Positions 8,100 to 18,236 of a stretch of 64,000 nt of DNA are shown here, one piece after another. The translations under genes and the position numbers were made by a program. This DNA is from an uncultured Clostridia bacterium (GTDB lineage Bacteria > Bacillota > Clostridia > Christensenellales > Pumilibacteraceae), in the NCBI GenBank assembly GCA_948440265.1, contig CAOJOK010000002.1, positions 124,001 through 188,000 of the forward strand. The letters run 5' to 3'. The notes below the pieces were generated by a model that did no database searches, was not told where the DNA came from, and worked only from the letters and a program-made list of their open reading frames with translations. The stretch's first letter is position 1. Each line of letters begins with the position of its first letter.

Positions 8100-9434
8100 A
8101 TGAAATTCAAAGACGGTTTTTATGCCGACGTGCGGCACGAAGTGCGCTATGCGTCCAACGTGCGCTATATGGGCAATGACCTTACCGAGTGCAAAGACAC
8201 TGTTATAGACAAAGCGTTTATACGCGTTTACGACGGAAAAATGTGGTACTACTGCTCCACCGACAACCCCGAAAATATACAGTCGGAGCTGGACAAGCTT
8301 TATGACTGCGCGACGCAGAATCCCGATATTTTGAACGACCCTATAATCAAAAAATTCGAAGTGAACCGCGACAAACTTTTAAAATACGAGAAAAACAACG
8401 TGGCAGACGTGCCGCTGGACAAAAAGCGCGACTTTATCGAAAAACGCAAAAAGTTCATCGAGGACGACGAGTATCTCAAACTTGCGGCGGCAGTATACTC
8501 CGACCGCAGAAGCGTCTATGAATTTCGTTCCTCGCTCGGTGCGGACATAACCTACGATACACAGCACGTTACGGCGGCAATACAGGTTTCGCTCGCATTC
8601 GGCAAAGAGACTTTCGACAACCACTTGATTAAATCCGCCGACAGTTTCGAGAATTTGAAAATAACGAAAGCCGAGCTGGAAGAATTTTTGCACGAATCGG
8701 ACAAATTCCTTTTGACGGCGCGTTCCGTGGAACCGGGCAGCTATCCCGTCGTGCTTGCTCCGTCCGTTGCCGGCGTGTTTGCGCACGAATCTTTCGGGCA
8801 CAAATCGGAAGCCGACTTTATGCTCGGCGACGAAACTATGAAGAAAGAATGGGCTATCGGCAAAAAAGTCGCGGCGGACATTCTCTCCATTTACGACACG
8901 GGCGACATATACGGTACGGGCTATACCCCCTATGACGACGAAGGCACGAAGACCAAAAAGACCTATCTCATTAAAGACGGTATTCTCACTGGGCGCCTGC
9001 ACAGCGCGAAAACGGCGGCAAGCATAGACGAAGAACTCACGGGCAACGCCCGAGCAATCAACTGCGACTATGAGCCTATCGTCCGAATGACGACCACTCT
9101 CATAGAAGGCAAGGGCAACGATTCGTTTAAAGACCTTGTAAAGCAAATACGTTACGGCTACTTCATCAAAACGTGCAAGCACGGTTCGGGACTGTCCAGA
9201 TTTACAATCGCGCCCAACGTCGCATACCGCATAGAGAACGGCAGAATTACTTGCCCCGTCAAGATTGCCGTCATAAGCGGCGACGTATTCGAAACGCTGG
9301 GAAAAATCGACGGCGTTTCCAAAGCGGAAGATATGCAGATAGACGGCGGAAACTGCGGCAAAATGGAACAGTTCCCGCTTAAAGTCGGAATGGGCGGCGC
9401 ATATATAAGCGTCAGCGAAATGGACGTGCAATAA
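8100..9434 (+). CDS. tldD: TldD/PmbA family metallopeptidase
   Basis: 444 aa with the zinc motif HESFGHKSE in PSVAGVFAHESFGHKSEADFM. Confidence 0.9.
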   Translation: MKFKDGFYADVRHEVRYASNVRYMGNDLTECKDTVIDKAFIRVYDGKMWYYCSTDNPENIQSELDKLYDCATQNPDILNDPIIKKFEVNRDKLLKYEKNNVADVPLDKKRDFIEKRKKFIEDDEYLKLAAAVYSDRRSVYEFRSSLGADITYDTQHVTAAIQVSLAFGKETFDNHLIKSADSFENLKITKAELEEFLHESDKFLLTARSVEPGSYPVVLAPSVAGVFAHESFGHKSEADFMLGDETMKKEWAIGKKVAADILSIYDTGDIYGTGYTPYDDEGTKTKKTYLIKDGILTGRLHSAKTAASIDEELTGNARAINCDYEPIVRMTTTLIEGKGNDSFKDLVKQIRYGYFIKTCKHGSGLSRFTIAPNVAYRIENGRITCPVKIAVISGDVFETLGKIDGVSKAEDMQIDGGNCGKMEQFPLKVGMGGAYISVSEMDVQ

Positions 9435-9446
9435 GGAGACAGAAAA

Positions 9447-10661
9447 ATGGAAACCGAAAAGATTATAACAAAAAGAGAGAGCCACAGCGTCAATATAAGC
9501 GCGGGAAAGCCCGATTCTCTGCGCAAGGTAGTCACTTCGTTTACCACGTTGAGAGCCTATGACGGACAGCACATAGGCGTTGCGGGACAAATCGGCAAAA
9601 CCGACGAAAACGAACTTTATAACAAGGCGGCGGAAGCCTTGAACCGCGGCGTTCCCTACCCCTGTTCTTTGGCGACGGACAAAAAAGAAGTCGACGACGT
9701 AAAAAAGATTTTCCCGTCGAACGAGATAGTCAAAGTTTCGTCTTCCCTACTTGCGCGCATAGAGCAAGCCGCGCCGCGCTTTACGGCGTCGGGAAAAATA
9801 GAGCTGGAATTTACCGAAAAAGAATATACCAACTCCAAGGCTTCGCATTTGAAATATAAGGGTAACAATCTCGAAGTATCTATCGCATTCAAGGACAAGA
9901 ATTCCGCAAACATCCACGACTTCTATTACGGTCACGGCGGCTTTGTTTACGACGAAGACGCAATCGTGTCCGACTGTAAAATGCTCGCCGACGCATTCTT
10001 AAAAGAAGTCGCCGCCCCCGAAAAGAAGATACCCATTGCGCTGGACCGCGGCGCGGTTTTTTCGAGAACGATAGGAGACCTTGTTCCCGAGGCGTGCTGT
10101 AACGGCGCAGGCAAATTCGCAAACAAAATAGGCAAGAAACTTTTTGCGGATACTTTCAGTCTTGTCGTGGACAGAAAGCGCGCGGACGAAAAGTCGAACG
10201 CTCCGTTTTTCGATACCGAAGGCACAATCGACAACGGATATAAACTTATAGACGGCGGTATATTCCGCGGTCTGCTCTCCAATAAACGCAGTGCAAGCCT
10301 TTTCAACCTGCCGCTCTCCGCAAGCGCGGCAAGCGATTCTTTCGACTCCGTCCCCTCTTACGGAACGGAAGGTCTGCACATCGTCGACACGGCAGACAAA
10401 GTGACCGACATTGCCGACAGCTTCATTTATGTGGCAATCACGTCGGGCGGCGACATCGCACCCGACGGCACGGTCGGTATGCCCTGCCAGCTCTGCTATC
10501 TGGTGGAAAACGGTAAAATAGTCGGCAGACTGCCTCACGTCAAACTGACGGCAAACCTGTTCGACCTGTACGGAAGCGCGTATATGGGAACTGCAAAAAA
10601 CAACCTTTACAAAGGCAATTGCGGTTCGCTCGACGTATTCGACTATCACATAAAAAAATAG
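9447..10661 (+). CDS. TldD/PmbA family partner protein (no HExxxH)
   Basis: 404 aa, TldD/PmbA-like C-terminal features (ITSGGDIAPDGTVGMPCQLCYLVENGKIVG); directly follows tldD. Confidence 0.8.
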   Translation: METEKIITKRESHSVNISAGKPDSLRKVVTSFTTLRAYDGQHIGVAGQIGKTDENELYNKAAEALNRGVPYPCSLATDKKEVDDVKKIFPSNEIVKVSSSLLARIEQAAPRFTASGKIELEFTEKEYTNSKASHLKYKGNNLEVSIAFKDKNSANIHDFYYGHGGFVYDEDAIVSDCKMLADAFLKEVAAPEKKIPIALDRGAVFSRTIGDLVPEACCNGAGKFANKIGKKLFADTFSLVVDRKRADEKSNAPFFDTEGTIDNGYKLIDGGIFRGLLSNKRSASLFNLPLSASAASDSFDSVPSYGTEGLHIVDTADKVTDIADSFIYVAITSGGDIAPDGTVGMPCQLCYLVENGKIVGRLPHVKLTANLFDLYGSAYMGTAKNNLYKGNCGSLDVFDYHIKK

Positions 10662-10674
10662 CTGTAAACAAAAG

Positions 10675-10712
10675 CGGTCTTGCAGACGATGAAATGCAAG
10701 ACCGTTTTTTTT
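10675..10712 (+). terminator. Rho-independent terminator of the tldD operon
   Basis: 10-bp stem CGGTCTTGCA/TGCAAGACCG followed by TTTTTTTTG. Confidence 0.9.
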
Positions 10713-10714
10713 GT

Positions 10715-11074
10715 TTAATTCTCCGAACAGAACTCCGTCAGATATTTGACCGTTTCGTCATAGCGCGCTTTCAACTCGTCGAAAAGCGGCGGTATGGCGT
10801 CGAAATCGTTTGCGCGGTAGCGCTCTACGATTTTAGCGGAAAGGTCGTATACTTTCAGAAAGTCGAAGTTGCCGCTCAAGCCTTTAAGCGTGTGCGCGGC
10901 ACGGAAAACATTTTCCCAATCCTTCTTTTCCATAGCTTCCGTCAATTGAACGAAAGTTCCGTCGGCAAGAAATTTCTTAACGAATTTGCCGAGCATTGCT
11001 TCACTGCCGCCGAAACGCTGCAACACGTTCGTGGGGTCTACACCTATTTTTTCATAAAACTCGCGTAACGTCAC
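10715..11074 (-). CDS. Hpt domain phosphotransfer protein
   Basis: 119 aa with RAAHTLKGLSGNF Hpt motif. Confidence 0.9.
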   Translation of the reverse strand: MTLREFYEKIGVDPTNVLQRFGGSEAMLGKFVKKFLADGTFVQLTEAMEKKDWENVFRAAHTLKGLSGNFDFLKVYDLSAKIVERYRANDFDAIPPLFDELKARYDETVKYLTEFCSEN

Positions 11075-11089
11075 AATACGATTCTCCTT

Positions 11090-13936
11090 TTATCTTTTTT
11101 TGCCTATATTCTTTTCTGCTTTTTCCACCAGAATTTCCAACTTCCCGAGAGCGCGGCAGCTGCCTACGCGAACCTTCGCGCCCGTCTTCTTCAACGCGGC
11201 TTCCGTTGTCTTGATAACGTCATCGAACCGCTCTTCTCCGACGTTTTTCATTACAAGCAGGAATTCGTTTTCCTTTCTTCTGACAAGAGCGTCTATTCCC
11301 CTGACGCAGGAATAGATTGTATCCGCGGCTTCGCTTATGCGCTGCTCGGAATTTTCCTTATCGACGTCCAACCGAATGGCGGCGACATTGTAAAAGTCCG
11401 TCCGATTTTTCAACTGTTCTTCATAGTAGTTGTTATTGTATGCATTCGCGGAAACGTCCATATACTGTTTGCCGCCGCGCCTGTCTATCATAGCTATTAT
11501 TTCGGGCGTATCGCAAACCCCCGAAAGCACTTCGGTATTAAGCGGCTCTACAACTTCCAAGACATAAGGCTTGCCGCCGCACTCGACGTACAAGGCCGTG
11601 GACTGGTAAATATCTCCGCCGCGGAAAGCCATATCGCAAACGCGCCCTTTCGTCATAAGCGCGCGCTCTGTGACGCTGTCTCTGCCCGCTCCGAAAAACT
11701 CGCAGTTCTCGTCCGTCTTGCCCAGCTCTCCGTTTTTATCCGCCGCAAACTTTGTCATAGCCGTCGCGTCGAACACGTGAACGCAATTATGCACCTTGCG
11801 CGTCTCGCGCAGAAAAGCAGTCAATTCTTTCATCGAAAGAAAACTCAATGCCGCATTCTCGCTCTTATTCGGTTCGTCGATAACCGTCACCGTCGGGAAT
11901 TCTTCCGTCACCGTCGCGTCGTAATAACGCACGCCCTGCTTGCCGCCGCGCTTGGCTTCGTACATAGCCCTGTCGGCATTGTTATACAGCGACTCGTAAT
12001 CTCTTGCACCGTCCGTCGTCTGCGCCGCGCCGATACTCACCGACAAGGGCAGATTTCTGAACGGTTCTATCAAACTGTCGAATATACGCTTTATCGTGGC
12101 GTCCTGCGTCTTATGACATTCGAAAAACGCTATAAACTCGTCTCCGCCCACGCGTGCGATTATATCATCCTTACGCAAGGCGGCGCGGAGCTTATCCGAA
12201 ATATGCCGCAAAACGTCGTTTCCGAAATTGTGTCCGTATGTATCGTTTATCGTCTTGAAGTAATCGAGGTCGAGATATAACATAACATAATCCCGCTTCG
12301 GATTTTCTATCAATCGCCGCGTTATGAGCTCTTTCGCCGTAGCGTTATTGTATAACAGCGTCAACGGGTCGTGCGTCGCCTTATGCCGCAATTCGTTGAT
12401 AACAGCTTTCTCGCTGCTTATATCGATTATCTTTCCTATAAAGCCCGTGCGCACCAGCGGCTCGCCCGAAAACAACGCTCTGCCCGACACCCGAGTCCAA
12501 CGCTGTTCGCCGCCGAGCGGCATAGGCATTTCCATATTGAAAGTATAATTCTCCGGAGTCGTCTTGCGGATTATATCGGCAAACGCTTTCAATGTCTTTT
12601 CGGAGAATGTCTTTTTGACTTTTTCGTCGTCGAGCGGATTCATCGTGATTTCGTCCAGCCCGAGCTTTCTTTCGCCGAAATCGGAAATCATAAGCATAGG
12701 CGGCTCGCTGACGTATTCGAACTGTATTTCGTGCGACAGTTCGGCAAAGAATCTCGTCTTTATTCTTTCGGTTTCCAGCAAAGTCAACGTTCTTGCCGAA
12801 GTCGAAAGTTCGTCCTTTTGCAGCATTTCGTCGGTAACTTTGCGCATATCGCCGAAAGCTATTTTACCGGGAGAGCTCACCTGCAATTCCGCGACGAGTT
12901 TATCTTTGACGTCGTTTATGCACTCCAACAGAAGCGGATTGAACTGTCCGCACTCTCCGTTCATAATCATTTCCAACGCTTTTTCGTGCTTGAACGGCGG
13001 CTTGTAAACACGCGTGCTTGTGAGTGCGTCATACACGTCGGCAAGCGAAACCACTTGGGCGGATATGGGTATTTCTTCCCCTTTGAGTTTGTCGGGATAT
13101 CCGTTTCCGTCATAGCGTTCGTGGTGATGACGGCAAATCTCGTGTGCGTACTTGACGAGTTTTTCGTCCTTTATAAAGTCGAGGTCATTGAGCATAGACG
13201 CGCCTATCTCGGAATGCGTCTTCATAATCTCGTATTCTTCGGGCGTGAACTTGCCCGGCTTATTCAAAATATGGTCGGGTATGCCGATTTTACCTATATC
13301 GTGCAGGGCGGACGCCGTGCTTATCAAAGAAATATCGGACGGGGTTAGATTGTATTTGTCCGTCTTCGATACCAGACTTTTCAAAAGCAGTTCGGAAATA
13401 GTCCTTATGTGCAATACGTGCATACCGCTTTCTCCGTTTCGGAATTCCACGATATGACTGAGTATCGTTATCATAAGGTTGCTCATTTTTTCCCGTTCGA
13501 AAATCTGGTCGGTAACCATTCCGACCAACTTCTTGTGCTTTCCGGACAGCATAAGCGTATTCATAACGCGCCTGCGCACTATCCACACGTCGAACGGACG
13601 GTTGATGAAGTCGGTAACGCCGAATTCGTATGCCCTTTCTATACAGGACGAAGCCGTTTCCGAAGATATCATTATGACGGGAATATCTTTTATCCAGCCG
13701 TTGCGGTTCATAACGGCAAGCACTTCGAACCCGTCCATTTTGGGCATAACTATATCCAGCAGTACCAAATCCAAACCGCTTCCTTCCTGCTGCATTATGG
13801 CAACGGCTTGCGTTCCGTCTTCCGCTTCCAGAATCGTAAAATCACTGCCCAGCATATCGGCAAGCAGAGAGCGGTTGATTTCCGAATCGTCGACGATTAG
13901 AATGGTCTGTTTTCTCTTTTTGTCGTTTTTTTTCAT
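11090..13936 (-). CDS. response regulator with REC, HD-GYP, GGDEF and a degenerate C-terminal GGDEF-like domain
   Basis: REC (ILIVDDSEINRS...LLDIVMPKMDG); HD-GYP (ALHDIGKIGIPD...HHHERYDGNGYPD); GGDEF (ARVGGDEFIAFF); C-term fold with RRKENEFLLV. Confidence 0.9.
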   Translation of the reverse strand: MKKNDKKRKQTILIVDDSEINRSLLADMLGSDFTILEAEDGTQAVAIMQQEGSGLDLVLLDIVMPKMDGFEVLAVMNRNGWIKDIPVIMISSETASSCIERAYEFGVTDFINRPFDVWIVRRRVMNTLMLSGKHKKLVGMVTDQIFEREKMSNLMITILSHIVEFRNGESGMHVLHIRTISELLLKSLVSKTDKYNLTPSDISLISTASALHDIGKIGIPDHILNKPGKFTPEEYEIMKTHSEIGASMLNDLDFIKDEKLVKYAHEICRHHHERYDGNGYPDKLKGEEIPISAQVVSLADVYDALTSTRVYKPPFKHEKALEMIMNGECGQFNPLLLECINDVKDKLVAELQVSSPGKIAFGDMRKVTDEMLQKDELSTSARTLTLLETERIKTRFFAELSHEIQFEYVSEPPMLMISDFGERKLGLDEITMNPLDDEKVKKTFSEKTLKAFADIIRKTTPENYTFNMEMPMPLGGEQRWTRVSGRALFSGEPLVRTGFIGKIIDISSEKAVINELRHKATHDPLTLLYNNATAKELITRRLIENPKRDYVMLYLDLDYFKTINDTYGHNFGNDVLRHISDKLRAALRKDDIIARVGGDEFIAFFECHKTQDATIKRIFDSLIEPFRNLPLSVSIGAAQTTDGARDYESLYNNADRAMYEAKRGGKQGVRYYDATVTEEFPTVTVIDEPNKSENAALSFLSMKELTAFLRETRKVHNCVHVFDATAMTKFAADKNGELGKTDENCEFFGAGRDSVTERALMTKGRVCDMAFRGGDIYQSTALYVECGGKPYVLEVVEPLNTEVLSGVCDTPEIIAMIDRRGGKQYMDVSANAYNNNYYEEQLKNRTDFYNVAAIRLDVDKENSEQRISEAADTIYSCVRGIDALVRRKENEFLLVMKNVGEERFDDVIKTTEAALKKTGAKVRVGSCRALGKLEILVEKAEKNIGKKR

Positions 13937-13951
13937 AAAAGTCCTTTCGGT

Positions 13952-16654
13952 TTACTTGTTGTCTTTTTTCACGATAAACTTCGCAAGTTTGGCTTTGACG
14001 ACGTCGATATCTATAGGCTTGGAAACGTGCGCGTTCATACCGCAGGCAAGACAATGCTTTATGTCTTCGTCGAACGCGTCGGCGGTCATAGCGATTATGG
14101 GAATATCTTTATCGGCACGGTCGAGCTTTCTTATTTCTTCCGACGCTTCATAACCCGTCATTACCGGCATTCTGATATCCATCAAGATAGCGTCGTATTC
14201 TCCGATTTCGGACTTTGCAAACATATCGACGCAAACACGTCCGTTTTCGGCGCGCTCCACTTTAAAGCCGTCCGCGGTCAACAGAGTATCCGCGATTTCC
14301 CAGTTCAAATCGTTGTCTTCCGCAAGCAGAATCTTTGCTCCCTTGATTTCGGCAATAACGGCGTTCTTATCCTTTTCTTCGCCGCCGATGAACTTTTTAA
14401 GTCCGTAATACAGCGTGGACTTGAACAGCGGTTTGCTTATAAAGCCGCTTATGCCCGCTTCTCTTGCGTCTTTCTCTATCTCTCCCCAATCGTATGCGGA
14501 TATAAGCAGAATGGGAATATTCTCTTTTAGCACGGATTGCAGTCTGCGCGCGGTTTCTATGCCGTCGATACCCGGCAGTTTCCAGTCCATAAGAACTATA
14601 TTGTAACCACACCCCTTTTTATGCCTGTCTGACACCATATCGACGGCTTCTTCGCCCGTCTGCGTCCATTCCGCGTCGATTCCGATTTCTTTCAGCGTAG
14701 CCGCGGTGGTTTCGCAAAGCTGCGTATCGTCGTCGACCAAAAGCATCTTCCATTCGGGCAGAATCATATCTTCTTCCAGCTCATTCGCCGTTTCGAGGTC
14801 TACGGTTATGTGGAATTCCGTTCCTTTGCCGAGCTCGCTTTGGAGTTCTATCGTTCCCTTCATTGCGTCGACGATATATTTCGTAATTGCCATACCGAGA
14901 CCGGAGCCTTCCGTCTTATGCACGCGCATACTGTCTTCGCGGGAGAAGGACTCGAAAATCTTTTGCTGGAATTCGGGGGTCATACCGATACCGGTGTCTT
15001 TTACTCTGATGTGCACTCTCACAAACCGCTCGTCCGTCGGCGAAGGCTCTTGACTCAAAGACAGTGCGATATCGCCTCCGTTGGGCGTAAATTTGATAGC
15101 GTTGGACAAAAGATTCAAAAGCACCTGATTCAAGCGCACGCTGTCGCAATAAACTTTTTCGGAAATTACGTTTTCGACGTTTATGGAGAACTTCTGTTCC
15201 TTTGTCTTGACCTGCGGCTGAACTATCGTGGCGATGCTGTCCAAAATTTCCCGCAGAGAAATCTGCTCCATATTCAAAGTCATTTTTCCGCTCTCGATTT
15301 TGGACATATCCAAAACGTCATTTATAAGACCGAGCAGATGCTTGCTGGAAAGCGTTATTTTTTTCAAACAATTCTTAACCTGTTCCGTATCGTTTATATT
15401 GCTTGTGGCAATCACCGTCATTCCGACAATGGCGTTCATAGGCGTCCTTATGTCGTGGCTCATACTCGACAGGAACTCGCTCTTTGCTTTATTTGCTTCT
15501 TCCGCCTGTATGCGCGCCTCTTTAAGCTGATTGGCTTTCAGCCTACTGTATATCATATACATAACAAACAGAGCAACCAAGAGCACCGCAATAGACACGG
15601 ACACGCCGACGGACATCAAGCTCCAGCTTCCGCTCAAATCGAGCACCAGAGAACCGAGCTTGTCGGAATCCATAATCGTCACAAGATACCACTCCGAATA
15701 AGCAAGACGGCAGCAGTGTATACGGGTGTACGTCCCGTCCTCGACGTCTATAATGTCGGAGAAATGTTTCCCCGCAGCCATTGCCGCATTGAGTTCTCTT
15801 ATTATTCTGTCACCGTCTTTTTTATCCACGCTCAAATTACGCAACGAATCGAAATAATTATTGCTTCCGCCGGAATTGCCTCCCACATCGAATCCGCTTT
15901 CTATAACGTACGTTCCGTTATTTCTTATGATATGAGAATAAACCGAACTATCGTCTTCGTCATCCAAATTCTCGTCCAATTTCAGCATATCGGCTATGTA
16001 CGCAACGGGAAGTGCGGCAACGAGCGCCGCGCATTTTTTTCCGTTATCCAACTTGTAATCTATGGGATATGTGCTTCCTTCGCTGTGCTGACCTTCCACA
16101 CCCTTGCCGACAACCGCCATTAAAATAACGGGATTTCCCTCTGCGTCTTTGCCCACGCATATTTTGTTTTCGCTTCCCGTTCTGCTTCCGTTCGGACCTA
16201 TGCCGAGCACGGAGTTTTTAAAAGGCTCGGGGTCGTCGATTGTAAGACTGCTGCCAGAAAGTATTTGAAAATTGCCGTCTTCGTCGTAAAAAGCAAGGTA
16301 TTCGAAATCTCTGGCAAGCGCCTGCTCTTTCAATATGTCGTTTGCTCTTTCGTTGACGCTTCCGTCGTCGTTTTTAGGCGGCACGCTGCGCGCAAGTCCG
16401 CAAACCTGCTCCAAACGGATACCCATAGCCGTCTCGAAGCGCTTTGCTTCGTGGTCGCCCATACTGTTCATATACAGTTCGCCGATGACGTTTATGGTTT
16501 CGGTACTGCGCGAAGACATATGTACGCCCATATATACAAAGAGACAGGTGCACACCGCAATCACCGCTACGACGGCTACAATCAACAGACGCTCGAAAAG
16601 CGAAAAACTTCGCTTTTCTTTCTTCTTGTCGTTACTTTTATCCGTAGAGTTCAT
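13952..16654 (-). CDS. hybrid sensor histidine kinase with extracellular sensor region, HisKA/HATPase and two receiver domains
   Basis: SMSHDIRTPMNAIVGM H-box, N/G boxes (NLLSNAIKFTP, VKDTGIGM, GSGLGMAI), two REC domains (LLVDDDT...LMDWKLPGIDG; LLAEDND...LMDIRMPVMTG). Confidence 0.92.
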   Translation of the reverse strand: MNSTDKSNDKKKEKRSFSLFERLLIVAVVAVIAVCTCLFVYMGVHMSSRSTETINVIGELYMNSMGDHEAKRFETAMGIRLEQVCGLARSVPPKNDDGSVNERANDILKEQALARDFEYLAFYDEDGNFQILSGSSLTIDDPEPFKNSVLGIGPNGSRTGSENKICVGKDAEGNPVILMAVVGKGVEGQHSEGSTYPIDYKLDNGKKCAALVAALPVAYIADMLKLDENLDDEDDSSVYSHIIRNNGTYVIESGFDVGGNSGGSNNYFDSLRNLSVDKKDGDRIIRELNAAMAAGKHFSDIIDVEDGTYTRIHCCRLAYSEWYLVTIMDSDKLGSLVLDLSGSWSLMSVGVSVSIAVLLVALFVMYMIYSRLKANQLKEARIQAEEANKAKSEFLSSMSHDIRTPMNAIVGMTVIATSNINDTEQVKNCLKKITLSSKHLLGLINDVLDMSKIESGKMTLNMEQISLREILDSIATIVQPQVKTKEQKFSINVENVISEKVYCDSVRLNQVLLNLLSNAIKFTPNGGDIALSLSQEPSPTDERFVRVHIRVKDTGIGMTPEFQQKIFESFSREDSMRVHKTEGSGLGMAITKYIVDAMKGTIELQSELGKGTEFHITVDLETANELEEDMILPEWKMLLVDDDTQLCETTAATLKEIGIDAEWTQTGEEAVDMVSDRHKKGCGYNIVLMDWKLPGIDGIETARRLQSVLKENIPILLISAYDWGEIEKDAREAGISGFISKPLFKSTLYYGLKKFIGGEEKDKNAVIAEIKGAKILLAEDNDLNWEIADTLLTADGFKVERAENGRVCVDMFAKSEIGEYDAILMDIRMPVMTGYEASEEIRKLDRADKDIPIIAMTADAFDEDIKHCLACGMNAHVSKPIDIDVVKAKLAKFIVKKDNK

Positions 16655-16756
16655 AATAAATCGCTCCTGATTTTTTTGCGAGATTTCCCAACATCCCATT
16701 ATACGGTTTCATTATATCATTTGCCGACATTAAAGTCAATATTTAAAAGGCGGGTT

Positions 16757-18226
16757 TTACGTTTTAACGACGTATTTGCTCTTTAAAAAGGATATTTTTT
16801 CGGCAAGTTTGCCGCTCGGCATTGTTTTCAGCCTATACGACCAATTTTTGCCGCTCACCACTCCCGGCGTATTTATTCTTGCCGAGCTGTTTTCGTCGAG
16901 ATAATCGCAAAGCGGAATCACGACGTATTTTGCACGCGAATCCAAAAGCGCGCGTATCATTGCGTGCGATATTTTTTCAAACGGTCTTTTGTTTAACCGT
17001 CTGCGGCACAGACGTCTTTGTTTTGCCGTCAGGCTCTCGTACCAGCCTCTTGACGTATCGTTATCGTGCGTGCCCGTATACGCAACGCATTCGGCATTGA
17101 AATTCTCGGGCAGATGCTCGCTGTCGCTCTCGTCGCACAGTCCGAACTGCAAGACCTTCATATTTTTGAAACCCGTATCTTTTATGAGTTTTCGCACCCC
17201 GTCCGTCACAAAACCGAGGTCTTCGGCTATAAATTCCAAGTCGGGAAAACGACTTACGGCAGCGTCAAACAGCTCTCTGCCGCAGCCTTCAAGCCACTGT
17301 CCCTGTCTTGCGTCGCGCCGAGAAGCAGTCACGGCGTAAAAGCTCTCGAAGCCGCGGAAATGGTCCAATCTGACTACGTCGTAAAGCTTTGACGCTCTCT
17401 TGAAACGGTCCAGCCACCAGCCGTATCCGCTCTCTTTCAATGCGGCAAAATCATATACGGGATTGCCCCAAAGCTGACCGTCTTCATTGAAATCGTCGGG
17501 CGGACAGCCCGCAACGACGGTCGGCTTTTTGTTTTCATCCAGCATAAACAGCTCGCTGTGGCTCCACACGTCCGCGCTGTCATAGGAAACGTATATGGGT
17601 ATATCGCCTATGATTTTTATGCCGCGGGCGTGCGCATAGTCAACGAGTTCCCGCCACTGACGGAAAAACAGATACTGCGTAAAATATACGAATTCTATGC
17701 TTTCGGCATTACTCTTTTCGAACTCGCTCAAAGCCTTTTCGTCCCGCAGGCGGTACTTCGTTTCGAAATCCGTCCAGCTTTTTTTGCCGTGGCTCTCTTT
17801 CAACGCGACGAAAAGAGCATAGTCGCGGAGCCAATAGCTTTGGCTTTTTACAAAGTCTTGGTATTGCTCGTCTTTTTCGAAACGGCAAAAGGCTTTTTTC
17901 AAAAGCTCTTTTCTTCCGCTTTCGTCTCGCATTACCCTTTCGGAATTGCCGTGCTTTTCGTAAAAAGCCGCCGTTTCCGACGAAATCAGCAATCCGTCTT
18001 TTTCGAGCAAATCGAAATCTATATAGCAGACATCACAGGCGAACGCCGACTCCGACGCATACGGAGAGCCGCCGTAGTCCGCCGTCTGCAACGGCAGAAT
18101 CTGCCAAAAGTCCTGACCCGACTCTGCCAAAAAATCTATAAATTTTTTTGCGCTTTCCCCGACCGTTCCTATTCCGCCTTTTCCGGGAACGGAAAACAGC
18201 GGCAGCAGTATTCCGCACTTCTCCAC
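16757..18226 (-). CDS. malQ: 4-alpha-glucanotransferase
   Basis: 489 aa GH77 motifs (SPYASESAFA, IIGDIPIYVSYDSADVWSH, RLDHFRGFESFYAV, EDLGFVTDGV, TGTHDNDT). Confidence 0.95.
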   Translation of the reverse strand: MEKCGILLPLFSVPGKGGIGTVGESAKKFIDFLAESGQDFWQILPLQTADYGGSPYASESAFACDVCYIDFDLLEKDGLLISSETAAFYEKHGNSERVMRDESGRKELLKKAFCRFEKDEQYQDFVKSQSYWLRDYALFVALKESHGKKSWTDFETKYRLRDEKALSEFEKSNAESIEFVYFTQYLFFRQWRELVDYAHARGIKIIGDIPIYVSYDSADVWSHSELFMLDENKKPTVVAGCPPDDFNEDGQLWGNPVYDFAALKESGYGWWLDRFKRASKLYDVVRLDHFRGFESFYAVTASRRDARQGQWLEGCGRELFDAAVSRFPDLEFIAEDLGFVTDGVRKLIKDTGFKNMKVLQFGLCDESDSEHLPENFNAECVAYTGTHDNDTSRGWYESLTAKQRRLCRRRLNKRPFEKISHAMIRALLDSRAKYVVIPLCDYLDENSSARINTPGVVSGKNWSYRLKTMPSGKLAEKISFLKSKYVVKT

Positions 18227-18236
18227 CTTGCTCTCC

